Shown: positions 7,869 through 16,358 of the stretch, piece after piece
How positions within the stretch are numbered: the stretch's first letter is position 1
Layout: the number at the start of each line of letters is the position of its first letter
Source: an uncultured Prevotellaceae bacterium
GTDB taxonomy: Bacteria > Bacteroidota > Bacteroidia > Bacteroidales > Bacteroidaceae
Assembly: GCA_902786665.1 (NCBI GenBank)
Contig: CADADN010000002.1
Location: 112,541-176,540, forward strand
Direction: 5' to 3'
DNA length: 64,000 bases
Made by a program: the position numbers and the translations under genes
The notes under the pieces: generated by a model
Told to the model about the DNA's origin: nothing
Databases searched by the model: none
The model's input: only the letters and a program-made list of their open reading frames with translations

Positions 7869-8876
7869 ATGGAACAGATCATCCCTCCTGTAGACAAAGA
7901 ATTGATCAAGAGTGAATTGACTCCTGACAAGCGGTTGAGAATGACCAACAAGAGTCACAACCAAATCTATGTTGTCGACTGCCATGACTCACCCAACGTG
8001 TTGAGAGAGATAGGACGTCAGCGCGAGGAAGTCTTCAGGGCTGCTGGAGGCGGAACGGGAAAGGCTCTTGACCTTGACGAGTTCGACCTTATGGACAATT
8101 GCTACAAGCAACTCCTCGTCTGGAACCCGGAAGCAGAGGAAATCATTGGCGGTTATCGATACAAACTTGGTACAGAGGTGGACTTTGACAGCAATGGCCA
8201 ACCCATCCTTGCCACCAGCCATATGTTCCATTTCTCCGACAAATTCATCAAGGAATACCTGCCACAGACCGTGGAATTGGCTCGCTCCTATGTCACACTG
8301 CCTTACCAGAGCAGCAAAAGGGGAGCCAAGAGCCTCTTCGCTCTTGACAACTTGTGGGACGGGCTGGGAGCTCTCACCGTTATCATGCCCAATGTGAAGT
8401 ATTTCTTCGGAAAGATGACCATGTATCCTTCCTATAACAGGTTGGGGCGTGACATGATTCTCTTCTTTCTTAACAAGCATTTTGGCGACAAGGAAAAGCT
8501 CATCACACCCATGACTCCGCTCAAGATAGAGAACGACCCGGAGATGCTTGCTTCCATCTTGTGCAAGGATGACTTGAGAGAAGACTACCGCATCCTCAAC
8601 ACTGAAATCAGGAAACTGGGTATCAACATCCCGCCATTGGTTAATGCTTACATGGGCCTCAGCCCCACTATGAGAATGTTTGGCACGGCCATCAACGACG
8701 GCTTCGGAGACGTGGAGGAGACCAGCATCCTCATCGCCGTTGATGAAATCCTGGAGGAGAAGCGCATCAGGCACATCGACTCTTTCATCAGGGAACACCC
8801 GGAGGTGCTACAATTCACTGCGGGTGGCGATTTGGGAAAGATTATCTTGCGCCGCTTGAATCAACAGAACTCCTGA
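7869..8876 (+). CDS. glsB: GNAT-fold N-acyltransferase, probable glycine-lipid synthase subunit
   Basis: 335 residues. The sequence resembles the OlsB/GlsB N-acyltransferases annotated as GNAT or 'hemolysin-like': REIGRQREEVFRAAGGGTGKALDLDEFDLMDNCYKQLLVWNPEAEEIIGGYRYKLG, then ELARSYVTLPYQSSKRGAKSLFALDNLWDGLGAL. OlsB proteins acylate ornithine, whereas the Bacteroides GlsB enzyme makes N-acyl glycine. The two genes are co-directional and 25 nt apart, so they are read as one operon making a membrane aminolipid. Substrate choice (glycine or ornithine) cannot be read from the sequence. No Shine-Dalgarno site precedes the ATG. Confidence 0.8.
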   Translation: MEQIIPPVDKELIKSELTPDKRLRMTNKSHNQIYVVDCHDSPNVLREIGRQREEVFRAAGGGTGKALDLDEFDLMDNCYKQLLVWNPEAEEIIGGYRYKLGTEVDFDSNGQPILATSHMFHFSDKFIKEYLPQTVELARSYVTLPYQSSKRGAKSLFALDNLWDGLGALTVIMPNVKYFFGKMTMYPSYNRLGRDMILFFLNKHFGDKEKLITPMTPLKIENDPEMLASILCKDDLREDYRILNTEIRKLGINIPPLVNAYMGLSPTMRMFGTAINDGFGDVEETSILIAVDEILEEKRIRHIDSFIREHPEVLQFTAGGDLGKIILRRLNQQNS

Positions 8877-9132
8877 ACACCCGCTATCAGCTTTCTCATT
8901 GTAATCAGGTTTGTGCATGGTTGTAAGTTAAAATATGGGGAAGTGTCGATGATGGGTTGTAAAGTTGTCTGTTGTAAAGAAACAAACAATAATCAGATAA
9001 AGAACTAAAAACAGGCTTTTTGTTACAAGTCTCAGAAAGGAATATGAAGTATTTCTATTTCTGTTTGGTTTTGTTTTGGATTCACTTAATATATGTACAA
9101 TAAACCTTTTACTATTAGTTACTATTGACGAG

Positions 9133-9564
9133 ATGAAAAATATATTATTTGTATTATTGTTTTTTACTTTTACGAATGTGGCTTCAGAAGGTAACTTCAT
9201 CACAGAGAAGTTGACTCCTCGTATAACCGAAGTAGAAGCGGCAAATCCCGCGGCTGGCCGTGTGTTTTATGGGGTCATTGGAGGTAAGGATGATTGTACA
9301 TTGAAAATGCCCAACGGCTCACTTAAGGGATATTATAAGTACCTTGGTATGACTCGCTCTTTGCGTTTCGGCTCTTACGACAGAAGCACAAAGGTGCTCA
9401 CTCTCAAGGCCTATCAGCAAAGTAACGGTAAGTATATCGGACAATTTGTAGGAAAACTCTCCAATAATAAGGATTGGACGGGGCTATATTCATATAAAGG
9501 AGAATTTACCAACTACAACGGTTATTCTGTTAAGTTCGACCTCGACGAACCGATGTGGGACTGA
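9133..9564 (+). CDS. Small secreted protein of unknown function
   Basis: 143 residues from the ATG at 9133 (MKNILFVLLFFTFTNVASEG), chosen because it gives a clean signal peptide. An upstream in-frame ATG at 9076 would add 19 residues before it. The mature part is about 120 residues with many aromatic and glycine residues (YYKYLGMTRSLRFGSYD, YIGQFVGKL, WTGLYSYKGEFTNYNGYSVKFDLDEP), suggesting a small beta-barrel or lipocalin-like fold. I do not recognise a family. The preceding 250 bp is AT-rich without an obvious promoter match. It ends 49 nt before the start chosen for the next gene. Confidence 0.65.
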   Translation: MKNILFVLLFFTFTNVASEGNFITEKLTPRITEVEAANPAAGRVFYGVIGGKDDCTLKMPNGSLKGYYKYLGMTRSLRFGSYDRSTKVLTLKAYQQSNGKYIGQFVGKLSNNKDWTGLYSYKGEFTNYNGYSVKFDLDEPMWD

Positions 9565-9613
9565 TGTGGATAGTTGTGAATGGCGCTGTCCTCTGAACAA
9601 AACCATTTCTGCC

Positions 9614-12133
9614 ATGAGGAAGCATCTGCTCATCATCACACTCCTTCTGATGGCGTTGTCCTTGAACGGACAAGTTCAAGGACTGCTCAACCATCCCCTC
9701 GACACGACTACTCCCGTCGAGGTGAGAGAAGTGGGACAGTTCGTGTTCAAAGGGCAGACATACCACCTCGATGCAAAGCATTTCCTGCTCGATGCCACCT
9801 TGCCTGACGATGTCGTCAAGGCTGCCCCCTTTCTCTTCAACGACTTCAAGACCGCTGTCGGCCAACTCGCCGACGGCACGGAGGAGGAACCGATGGTGCT
9901 CTACATCGCGCCATACGTCTATTGGGTGGACGACCCCGACGACCCGCGTGTTGCGGTGGGGGAGAACGGCAGGGAGCCTTTCGGAATGACCGTCAGGTGC
10001 CAGAACCTCCATCTTGTGGGACTGGCCGAGGATCCGCGCGACGTGGTGCTCGCCTCGCAGCGAGGACAGACGCAGGGTGCCGTGGGCAATTTCACCATGC
10101 TCGACTTCCACGGTGACGGTTTGATGGTCTCTCACCTCACGATGGGCAACTTCTGCAACGTTGATTTGGAATACCCGCTCTTGCCATCGCTGGGAAGGAA
10201 GAAACGCAGTGCTACCATCACCCAGGCTCATGTGGCCTACTGCCATGGCGACCGGGTGGTGGCTCGTGACGTTCGCTTTGTCAGCCGACTCAACATGAAC
10301 CCTCTCAATGGAGCGAAACGCATCCTCTTCGACCGGTGCCATATGGAATGCACCGATGATGCCCTTACCGGCAACGGCGTCTATCTCCATTGCGATTTCG
10401 ACTTCTACGGACAAAAACCTTTCTACACCACACACCCGGCGGGGGCGGTGATGCTCGACTGCGACTTCCACCTCCACGGGGCCAGCGGCAACGCCTATTT
10501 CTGCAAGGCTCCCGGCCCTCTCACACTCATCGACTGCCGTTTCCATTCCGAGACACCGGTGAAGGTGGGATGGACACCCTATCCCACACCTTGGATGAGA
10601 TGCTACCAAAGCAACGTCACTTTTAACGGACAACCCTTGTTCGTGGGGGAGGAACACCCTGAAAACACCGTGGACATCAGCCATCTGCCATTGTTGGGCG
10701 TCTACAAGTCGGATGAGGGATACCATGTCGACGAACTCCTCGCGGGAGATGACGGATGGTGCCCGATGGGAGAGGGACAGGTCGGTGAGGCATTTGGAAA
10801 GTCGAAAAACACCTCTCTTTCCATCACTCCGCGTGAAAGCGAATCCCATGCCATGGAAAGTCCCGTTGTGCTGAGGGTCAATGCTTTCAGGCACGGTGGC
10901 TATGCCGGCAAGGAGGTCGGCAAGGTGGAATGGAAGGTGCTGGAAGATGTGAAAGAGAGTGTGAGATTGGAGGATAATGGTGATGGTACGTGTTCGGTCG
11001 TCTCCATCTATGATGGCGACACCCCGCTGCCCGTCACGGTGATGGCAGTTACGGAGGAGGGGTTGCAAGCAGCGGCGAAAGTGACCCTGCACGCTGTTCC
11101 TCTCTTGCCTCCTTTTTTGATAGAAAAACCACGCATCACCATGAAGGATGGCCTGGCCACCTTGCATTATTACTTGCCAGACGACACCCATGGTGACTTT
11201 TCGGATGTCACATGGTACGTTGCCGACGACAAGAAAGGAAAGGGAGCCATACCCGTCGCCGTCACTACGGGAAAGCCGTTGTGCGAATATCGTCTCAAGG
11301 GTGGCGAGGCAGGAAAGGTGCTGATGGCGAGGGTCAGGCTGCGACAGGCCAGGAGCGGATATGGCGACCCCATCGACGTGGTCTATGGAAAGGTGGGAAA
11401 GAAACAAGTAGTGATGGAGAGACGCTTGGAAACAGACTTCCATGATTTCCCCTGCCAATGGCAACCGCTCGTCAAGGAAGGTTTTTGGACGGTGGATGGA
11501 TTCAAGCCTGCCGATACAGAGGAGTTCCCCTGGAGTTTCAACCCGTCACGCCCCATGTGGGAATATGGAGAAGGGTTCAACGGCGCAGTGGGGAAAGGCC
11601 TCTTGCAGGCACAAAGAGGGGCGAGGATGATGTTCACTCCCATTGAACGAACCTATGGCGACATGGAGGTGGCGCTCGACGTGGACCCCACCAAGACCGC
11701 CGGCCAAGGCTTTGGAAGTGCAACAGGGCAGTATATGGATGTGTGCATCAAGTTTGACAACCGCACACTGACGGGTTATGCACTGCGTATCATACGCACC
11801 ACCAAATATTCCAAGGCGGTGGACTTCCAACTCATTCGATATGACAATGGTGTCACCACGCCCATTGGAGAACCCGTGAGTGCCACTTGCTACCGCACGG
11901 GGTGCCACATCAACATCAAGTGCTCCGGCAACGTGCTTTCGGCAAGGGTTGTCACCGACACGCAGTTGCCTGTCCCCGAAGACCCGGCGTTGAAGACCGA
12001 AGTGAATCTCTCCGCCACCGTCACCCCCAACAACTTCGGAGGGTTCTGCCTGCAGCACACGGGTTCATGTGGCGAAAGCACCACCATGCTCCACCACCTC
12101 GTCATAGAATGGGGCCAGAATGCCGGCTTCTAA
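9614..12133 (+). CDS. Secreted pectinesterase-like / right-handed beta-helix protein
   Basis: 839 residues from the ATG at 9614, where MRKHLLIITLLLMALSLNGQVQG is a signal peptide. The open frame begins at 9566 with no signal-like sequence before this Met. The N-terminal 400 residues alternate short strands with turns in the style of a beta-helix (GAVGNFTMLDFHGDGLMVSHLTMGNF, GAKRILFDRCHMECTDDAL, GAVMLDCDFHLHGASGNAYFCKAPGPLTLIDCRF), like carbohydrate esterase 8 proteins and pectate lyases. The C-terminal 250 residues look like a concanavalin-type lectin domain (DMEVALDVDPTKTAGQGFGSATGQYMDVCIKFDNRTLTGYALRI). A role in pectin breakdown is inferred. The catalytic Asp pair of CE8 was not identified. 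Confidence 0.6.
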   Translation: MRKHLLIITLLLMALSLNGQVQGLLNHPLDTTTPVEVREVGQFVFKGQTYHLDAKHFLLDATLPDDVVKAAPFLFNDFKTAVGQLADGTEEEPMVLYIAPYVYWVDDPDDPRVAVGENGREPFGMTVRCQNLHLVGLAEDPRDVVLASQRGQTQGAVGNFTMLDFHGDGLMVSHLTMGNFCNVDLEYPLLPSLGRKKRSATITQAHVAYCHGDRVVARDVRFVSRLNMNPLNGAKRILFDRCHMECTDDALTGNGVYLHCDFDFYGQKPFYTTHPAGAVMLDCDFHLHGASGNAYFCKAPGPLTLIDCRFHSETPVKVGWTPYPTPWMRCYQSNVTFNGQPLFVGEEHPENTVDISHLPLLGVYKSDEGYHVDELLAGDDGWCPMGEGQVGEAFGKSKNTSLSITPRESESHAMESPVVLRVNAFRHGGYAGKEVGKVEWKVLEDVKESVRLEDNGDGTCSVVSIYDGDTPLPVTVMAVTEEGLQAAAKVTLHAVPLLPPFLIEKPRITMKDGLATLHYYLPDDTHGDFSDVTWYVADDKKGKGAIPVAVTTGKPLCEYRLKGGEAGKVLMARVRLRQARSGYGDPIDVVYGKVGKKQVVMERRLETDFHDFPCQWQPLVKEGFWTVDGFKPADTEEFPWSFNPSRPMWEYGEGFNGAVGKGLLQAQRGARMMFTPIERTYGDMEVALDVDPTKTAGQGFGSATGQYMDVCIKFDNRTLTGYALRIIRTTKYSKAVDFQLIRYDNGVTTPIGEPVSATCYRTGCHINIKCSGNVLSARVVTDTQLPVPEDPALKTEVNLSATVTPNNFGGFCLQHTGSCGESTTMLHHLVIEWGQNAGF

Positions 12134-12246
12134 GAAACTAGGAGGTTGTAGGGGTTTCTAGGAAGTTTTAGGAAGTTCTAGGAAATTCTAGGAAATCCTA
12201 TTATCTTCTAAGATTTCCTATTATCTCCTATTTCCTCCTAAAAAAT
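12134..12246. repeat. Degenerate TAGGA-type tandem repeat
   Basis: Repeated CTAGGAAGTT/CTAGGAAATT units are followed by their approximate complement (TTTCCTATTATCTCCTATTTCC). The two halves can fold back on each other and may act as a terminator between the convergent genes. Confidence 0.75.
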
Positions 12247-12251
12247 CTCTC

Positions 12252-12752
12252 TTATAAAAACTTGCAGAAGAGCCAGGTGCCTATCACTTGCAACAGCAGG
12301 CCGGGCCATCCCACAGTGAAGTCTTGAATTGTGGCTTGGATGCCGCCTGTCAAGGCCAGTTCGCCCAGTCCGCCAAGAATTTCTGCCGCCAGCACCACAC
12401 CGACGAGCAATGGCAGCGTCGCTTTCTTGAAATGTTGGGCAGCGAGTCCTGCGACGAGGGCCAGCACTGCGAGCTTGAGTGTCATCACTCCAAGTATGCC
12501 CCATGCGGGTTGTCCGGTCAACACGTGGTTGAACAGTGGTGATGCCACGGCTGCCAGCAAACCGACTTTCCAACCAAACTTGTAGGCTCCGGCGAGAATC
12601 ACCAGTGAGAGCGGGGCGAAGATGATGCCACCCTGGGGAATAAGGTGAAACACATGAGGCAGGACGAAATTGCAGGCCACAAACACTGCCGCCCACATAT
12701 AGGTCTTTGCCTCGTCATAATTCAAGGTGTAGAGTCTTGCTTTTGATTCCAT
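12252..12752 (-). CDS. Integral membrane protein, possible ECF transporter S component
   Basis: 166 residues with about five hydrophobic segments (YMWAAVFVACNFVLPHVF, GGIIFAPLSLVILAGAYKFG, VGLLAAVASPLFNHVL, LKLAVLALVAGLAAQHF, LPLLVGVVLAAEILGGLGEL). The size, the conserved AKTYMWAAVFVACNFVLPHVFH start and the glycine/alanine-rich helices resemble substrate-binding S components of energy-coupling-factor vitamin transporters. Any ECF module (EcfA/EcfT) would be elsewhere. The substrate cannot be told. It is single, with a -7 box about 100 nt upstream. Confidence that it is a membrane protein is high; the ECF assignment is tentative. Confidence 0.55.
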   Translation of the reverse strand: MESKARLYTLNYDEAKTYMWAAVFVACNFVLPHVFHLIPQGGIIFAPLSLVILAGAYKFGWKVGLLAAVASPLFNHVLTGQPAWGILGVMTLKLAVLALVAGLAAQHFKKATLPLLVGVVLAAEILGGLGELALTGGIQATIQDFTVGWPGLLLQVIGTWLFCKFL

Positions 12753-12855
12753 ATTGGTGAAGTTTTGATGATTCTTTTGTAAAAAAAGCTTGATGTCCTA
12801 GTAATTCTGGAATCCCTGGATGTCCTAAAAGGACTAGATGGGTTGGTTGCAGTTG

Positions 12856-12863
12856 CAAAGATA
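12856..12863 (-). promoter_or_regulatory. -7 element upstream of the membrane protein gene
   Basis: On the minus strand TATCTTTG followed by C, a perfect TAnnTTTG, lies 103 nt before the start codon at 12752. No clear -33 partner was found. Confidence 0.5.
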
Positions 12864-12938
12864 CGGTTTATTTAGAAAAAATGCGACAGTTTATGTCGCT
12901 TTTTTTATCTTTCTGCTTTTTTTCATTCCAAATCAGAA

Positions 12939-13045
12939 AAGTCGGACTTGCTTGGCAGGTCCGACTTAATCTTCAATTTTCAATCTCAAATCTCAAATCT
13001 CAAATCTCAAATCTTCAATCTTCAATCTTCAATCTTCAATTCTCT
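12939..13045. repeat. Hairpin followed by TTCAAT/TCTCAAA array
   Basis: A 9-bp perfect hairpin (AAGTCGGAC at 12939-12947, GTCCGACTT at 12959-12967) is followed at once by TTCAATTT and CTCAAAT units to about 13045. The array overlaps the 3' end of the next (minus-strand) gene and supplies its last codons and stop. Confidence 0.85.
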
Positions 13046-13613
13046 TCAATTCCTCTATCTGCTCAATCATTTCCTGGTATTGCCGTTGGGTCTTGTAATG
13101 TATTGAGAGTCCGAGGGCGGTTCCTATGGCTGCTCCAGTGAACTCTCCAACGAACATGGCATATGTGCCCTCATTATTCCCTTGGCGATACAATTCATAG
13201 GTCAACCACGCCAACCAGATGAGGCAAAGCGGGATGCCGATGAGCAACCAGTTGGAATCAAACTTTTTGGCACGTGCCAGGAGACGCTGGCTTTCCATCA
13301 GGTCTTTTCCGAAGAGGTTGGTTGCGTTCAGGTTCCGACTATTGTATAATGTCACGCACATGCAAATCAGCATGAAGATGCTCGTCCCGATCCAGAATGC
13401 CAAAGAGAAATGGTTGATTTTGATGAATACCCAGTAACTGAATGGTATGATGAGGATGCCTAGCAAGGTGATGAGGTAGTAACGAATGAGGATGTTGGAG
13501 GCATTTTTCTTCATCGTCTGGCGGATGATGCTTTCGTTGACAATCTCTTGTTTCTCGAGTTTCTTTTTCAGTATGGCCATTTGCTGGCGCATTTCTTCAA
13601 ATGTGGTATCCAT
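13029..13613 (-). CDS. Membrane protein next to a sigma factor, unknown function
   Basis: 194 residues: an N-terminal coiled coil (MDTTFEEMRQQMAILKKKLEKQEIVNESIIRQTMKK), four hydrophobic segments in two pairs (YYLITLLGILIIPFSYWVFI, FWIGTSIFMLICMCVTLY; WLLIGIPLCLIWLAWLTYEL, FVGEFTGAAIGTALGLSI), and a basic/acidic C-terminal helix. It starts 13 nt after the sigma factor stop codon, so the two are an operon. Membrane proteins encoded directly after ECF sigma genes are often anti-sigma factors or envelope stress sensors, and that role is inferred from position only. The last residues (ELKRIED) and the TGA stop come from a TTCAAT repeat array, so the natural C-terminus may have been replaced. Confidence 0.7.
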   Translation of the reverse strand: MDTTFEEMRQQMAILKKKLEKQEIVNESIIRQTMKKNASNILIRYYLITLLGILIIPFSYWVFIKINHFSLAFWIGTSIFMLICMCVTLYNSRNLNATNLFGKDLMESQRLLARAKKFDSNWLLIGIPLCLIWLAWLTYELYRQGNNEGTYAMFVGEFTGAAIGTALGLSIHYKTQRQYQEMIEQIEELKRIED

Positions 13614-13626
13614 GTTGCTTGTGGTT

Positions 13627-14106
13627 TTAATCGTTTGACATTTTCTTTAGTTGTTCTTTGATGCGATACAGTCTGACGCTGACATTCGTCTCAGAGATGC
13701 CGACAATTTGTCCGATTTCTTCGTAACTGAGGTTCTCGAGCCATAGCAGGACGATCGCGCGGTCGAAGGGCTTGAGTTTGGAGATGCGTTTGTGGAGCAT
13801 GTCCACTTGTCGCGTATCCTTGTCTTGGTCTTCGAAGAGGTTGATGTCCATCGTCAGGCGTACGGTGTCGGCGCGGCGCTTCTTCCTGTTCTGCGAGATG
13901 CAAGTGTTGAGGGCGATGCGGTAAATCCACGTCTTGATGTCGCTGCGATGCTCAAAGGAGGAGAACCCTTTCCATAGGTTGACCAATGTTTCTTGGAAGA
14001 GGTCGTTCACCTCGTCGGTGTCCTGGGAGAACATGTAGCACACCGTGTAGATGGTGTCCTTGTGTTCTGAAACGGTTTGCGCAAACTGTTTTTCTGTCGT
14101 TGTCAT
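13627..14106 (-). CDS. RNA polymerase sigma factor, ECF-type sigma-70
   Basis: 159 residues, typical ECF size. Region 2 spans about residues 10-75 (TIYTVCYMFSQDTDEVNDLFQETLVNLWKGFSSFEHRSDIKTWIYRIALNTCIS), including the -10 recognition helix. Region 4 is at about 105-155 (ISKLKPFDRAIVLLWLENLSYEEIGQIVGISETNVSVRLYRIKEQLKKM) with its helix-turn-helix. It should direct RNA polymerase to a small regulon. The downstream membrane protein (13-nt gap) is the likely cognate regulator. The upstream region has a near -7 match (TGCCTTTG on the minus strand at about 14142), consistent with expression from the housekeeping promoter. The target genes are unknown. Confidence 0.92.
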   Translation of the reverse strand: MTTTEKQFAQTVSEHKDTIYTVCYMFSQDTDEVNDLFQETLVNLWKGFSSFEHRSDIKTWIYRIALNTCISQNRKKRRADTVRLTMDINLFEDQDKDTRQVDMLHKRISKLKPFDRAIVLLWLENLSYEEIGQIVGISETNVSVRLYRIKEQLKKMSND

Positions 14107-14195
14107 TGTCGTCTTGTTATTCGATTTTTACCCATTAGACGCAAAGGCACGAATAAAACTACAAAAAAAATGAAAAAAAATGAGGCGTATAGATT

Positions 14196-14270
14196 TTTCT
14201 AGTTTTCCTAGTGGCTCTAGTTTTCCTAGTGGTTCTAGAGGCTTTACTGGCTCTAGTATTCCTAGGCTCT
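14196..14270. repeat. TAGGAAAACTAG-family tandem repeat
   Basis: Units reading CTAGTTTTCCTAGTGGTTCTAG on the plus strand (complement CTAGGAAAACTAG) lie between the sigma factor promoter region and the 3' end of dgt. Same family as 2036-2120. Confidence 0.8.
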
Positions 14271-15607
14271 TACACGATGGGTAGTGAGATACCGTTGATT
14301 TTCTGGTATATGTCGAGGGCGTAGACGTCGGTCATCCCGCTGATATAGTCCACCACCGCCATCAACCTTGTCTCCAGGTCATCGGCGACGATGTCGTATT
14401 GGCTGCTCACACGGTTGATGAGTTGCTGTGAATAGTAGCGGTCGGGATTCACCACGGCCTCCACCATCTTTTCCATCAACGTCTCAATGATCTTGTAACC
14501 AGAAAGTTCCACATCGAGCACCGGCTTGCTGTTGTAAATCCTGGCCCGTGACACTATCTCGCAATGCTTGTATGCGGAATGTGTGCGCTCGCTGACGTGG
14601 TCGATGAGGCTTCCCTCAAACGTCCCCTGGAGGATTTCCTTTTCGTGTTCCACGAAGGCCTTCGCACATTCGTATTCCAACAGTCCGATGACGGACGCAC
14701 GCATGTAGACCACTTGTTCGTTTGGGTCGGTGATGCCTTCGTCGATGATGCGGCGGCGCATTTTCGACTGCCGCTCTTCGGGGAAGAAACCAAGGAGAAG
14801 GTCGGAGGTTTCCTCGAAAGACAGGATTCTCAATTTGTGTGCGTCCTCGATGTCCATAATCTCATAACAGATGTCGTCGGCGGCCTCCACGAGATAGACC
14901 AATGGATGGCGGGCGTAACGCACCCCCTTTCCAGTGCTTTCCAACTGTTTGATGCCCAAGTCGCCGGCTATCTTCATATAGGTGGGTTCCTCGCTGAGGA
15001 AGAAACCGAACTTCCCTTTCTTCCCAGCCAAAGTCGATGAATGAGGGTATTTCACGATGGAGGCGAGGGTGGAGTAGGTGAGTACGAAACCACCTTCGCG
15101 GCGGCCTTTGAAACGGTGTGTCAACAGGCGGAAGGCGTTGGCGTTGCCTTCGAAATGTGTGATGTCGCTCCAGAACGCCTCACTCACCTTTTCACGCAGG
15201 TGGCGACCCGGTCCCTCGGTGAAGAAGGTCTGGATGGCACGTTCGCCTGAGTGCCCGAAAGGTGGGTTGCCCATGTCGTGGGCGAGGCAGGCGGTGGACA
15301 CGATGGTGCCAATCTCCTCAAACAAGGTGTCTCGCAGTTCCGGGTGGGCGGCAGTGAGTTGCCGGGCAACATCGTTGCCCAGCGACATCCCCACGCTCGA
15401 CACCTCAAGGCTGTGTGTCAGGCGGTTGTGCACGAAAACGCTACCTGGCAACGGGAAGACCTGCGTCTTGTTCTGAAGACGACGAAAGGGGGCGGAGAAA
15501 ATCAGACGGTCGCTGTCGCGCTTGAATTCAGAGCGGTCGTCATGGCGCTCAATGTGCCGGTTTTCCTGCCCCAGGCGCTTGTTGGATATCAGTTGGTTCC
15601 AATTCAT
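14270..15607 (-). CDS. dgt: Deoxyguanosinetriphosphate triphosphohydrolase (HD domain)
   Basis: 445 residues. The family splits dGTP (often other dNTPs) to the nucleoside and tripolyphosphate. The N-terminus has FKRDSDRLIFSAPFRRLQNKTQVFPL, then the HD metal site RLTHSLEVSSVGMSLG and CLAHDMGNPPFGHSGE (His-Asp), and YLVEAADDICYEIMDIEDAHKL with the last metal-binding Asp. The length fits the Dgt/SAMHD1-like bacterial group. It is monocistronic, with its stop in a TAGGA repeat, and diverges from dut across 313 bp. With dut and ung in the window it fits dNTP-pool control, though the genes are not co-transcribed. Confidence 0.93.
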   Translation of the reverse strand: MNWNQLISNKRLGQENRHIERHDDRSEFKRDSDRLIFSAPFRRLQNKTQVFPLPGSVFVHNRLTHSLEVSSVGMSLGNDVARQLTAAHPELRDTLFEEIGTIVSTACLAHDMGNPPFGHSGERAIQTFFTEGPGRHLREKVSEAFWSDITHFEGNANAFRLLTHRFKGRREGGFVLTYSTLASIVKYPHSSTLAGKKGKFGFFLSEEPTYMKIAGDLGIKQLESTGKGVRYARHPLVYLVEAADDICYEIMDIEDAHKLRILSFEETSDLLLGFFPEERQSKMRRRIIDEGITDPNEQVVYMRASVIGLLEYECAKAFVEHEKEILQGTFEGSLIDHVSERTHSAYKHCEIVSRARIYNSKPVLDVELSGYKIIETLMEKMVEAVVNPDRYYSQQLINRVSSQYDIVADDLETRLMAVVDYISGMTDVYALDIYQKINGISLPIV

Positions 15608-15718
15608 GCTTTATAAGTTGATGGTCGTGATTATTCAATCGGATTACACCATTTGAAGGATTTCCTTGCAAAAGTAGTCAAAAAACATCATTTATTGAGG
15701 AATGGAAGGCATTTTTTT

Positions 15719-15765
15719 GTAGGAGGTAATAGGAGGTAATAGGAGGCTATAGGAGGCAATGGAAG
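15719..15765. repeat. TAGGAGGTAA tandem repeat
   Basis: Four units of TAGGAGGTAA/TAGGAGGCTA in a row, a member of the TAGGA repeat family seen at several intergenic sites here. Confidence 0.85.
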
Positions 15766-15886
15766 TTTCCATGCATCTTACTACCTCTTGTGAAACCCTA
15801 AAAAAGCAATGTGCTTTGCCCGTCAAAAAAAAATCTAAAATCCCCTTTTTTACACTAAATAATGGCGGTTTTTGTGGGAAAATGGT

Positions 15887-15894
15887 TACTTTTG
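15887..15894 (+). promoter_or_regulatory. -7 element of the dut operon
   Basis: TACTTTTG followed by C matches TAnnTTTG and lies 27 nt before the dut ATG. The -33 partner is weak. Confidence 0.55.
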
Positions 15895-15920
15895 CACTCT
15901 ATTCAAAATGATAAACCTAT

Positions 15921-16358
15921 ATGGTCGATATAAAAGTTGTAAATAAGAGCCGTCATCCGTTGCCCGGGTATGCCACCGTATTGAGTGCGGGGATGGATCT
16001 CAGGGCCAACATCGCTGACCCCATCACCCTGCGGCCTTTCGAGCGAAGGCTCATACCTACAGGACTTTACATCGCACTGCCTCCAGGGTTTGAGGCGCAA
16101 GTGAGGCCGCGAAGCGGACTCGCTCTCAAGCACGGCATCACCGTGCTCAACACTCCTGGCACCATCGATGCCGACTACCGCGGAGAGGTGATGGTGTTGC
16201 TGGTGAATTTCTCACAAGAGGATTTCGTCGTGGAAGATGGTGAGCGCATCGCCCAGATGGTGGTGGCTCGCCATGAGCAAGCCCGTTGGGAAGAGGTGGA
16301 AATACTCGATGAGACAGAACGAGGAGCCGGAGGTTACGGCCATACTGGAGTGAAATGA
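15921..16358 (+). CDS. dut: dUTP diphosphatase
   Basis: 145 residues, typical for the trimeric enzyme that hydrolyses dUTP to dUMP, limiting uracil in DNA and feeding thymidylate synthesis. The five conserved motifs are present in order: [33 protein letters not shown] (catalytic Asp), [13 protein letters not shown] and the C-terminal [11 protein letters not shown]. The stop codon overlaps the start of the TPR gene (ATGA at 16355-16358), so translation is coupled. It is the first gene of a four-gene operon with envelope proteins, an arrangement common in Bacteroidales. Confidence 0.97.
   Translation: MVDIKVVNKSRHPLPGYATVLSAGMDLRANIADPITLRPFERRLIPTGLYIALPPGFEAQVRPRSGLALKHGITVLNTPGTIDADYRGEVMVLLVNFSQEDFVVEDGERIAQMVVARHEQARWEEVEILDETERGAGGYGHTGVK

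Larger units (their letters stand above)
15608..15920. other. Intergenic region between dgt and dut
   Basis: 313 bp without a gene. It holds a TAGGAGGTAA tandem repeat (15719-15765), a poly-A/T stretch and the dut -7 element. No dgt promoter match was found. Confidence 0.7.

Noticed and set aside
9530-11464. 644-residue open frame on the minus strand
   Set aside because: It is the complement of the pectinesterase-like gene, which has a signal peptide and coherent domains. The minus-strand translation is His/Val-rich with no domain, a typical shadow in 50% GC DNA.
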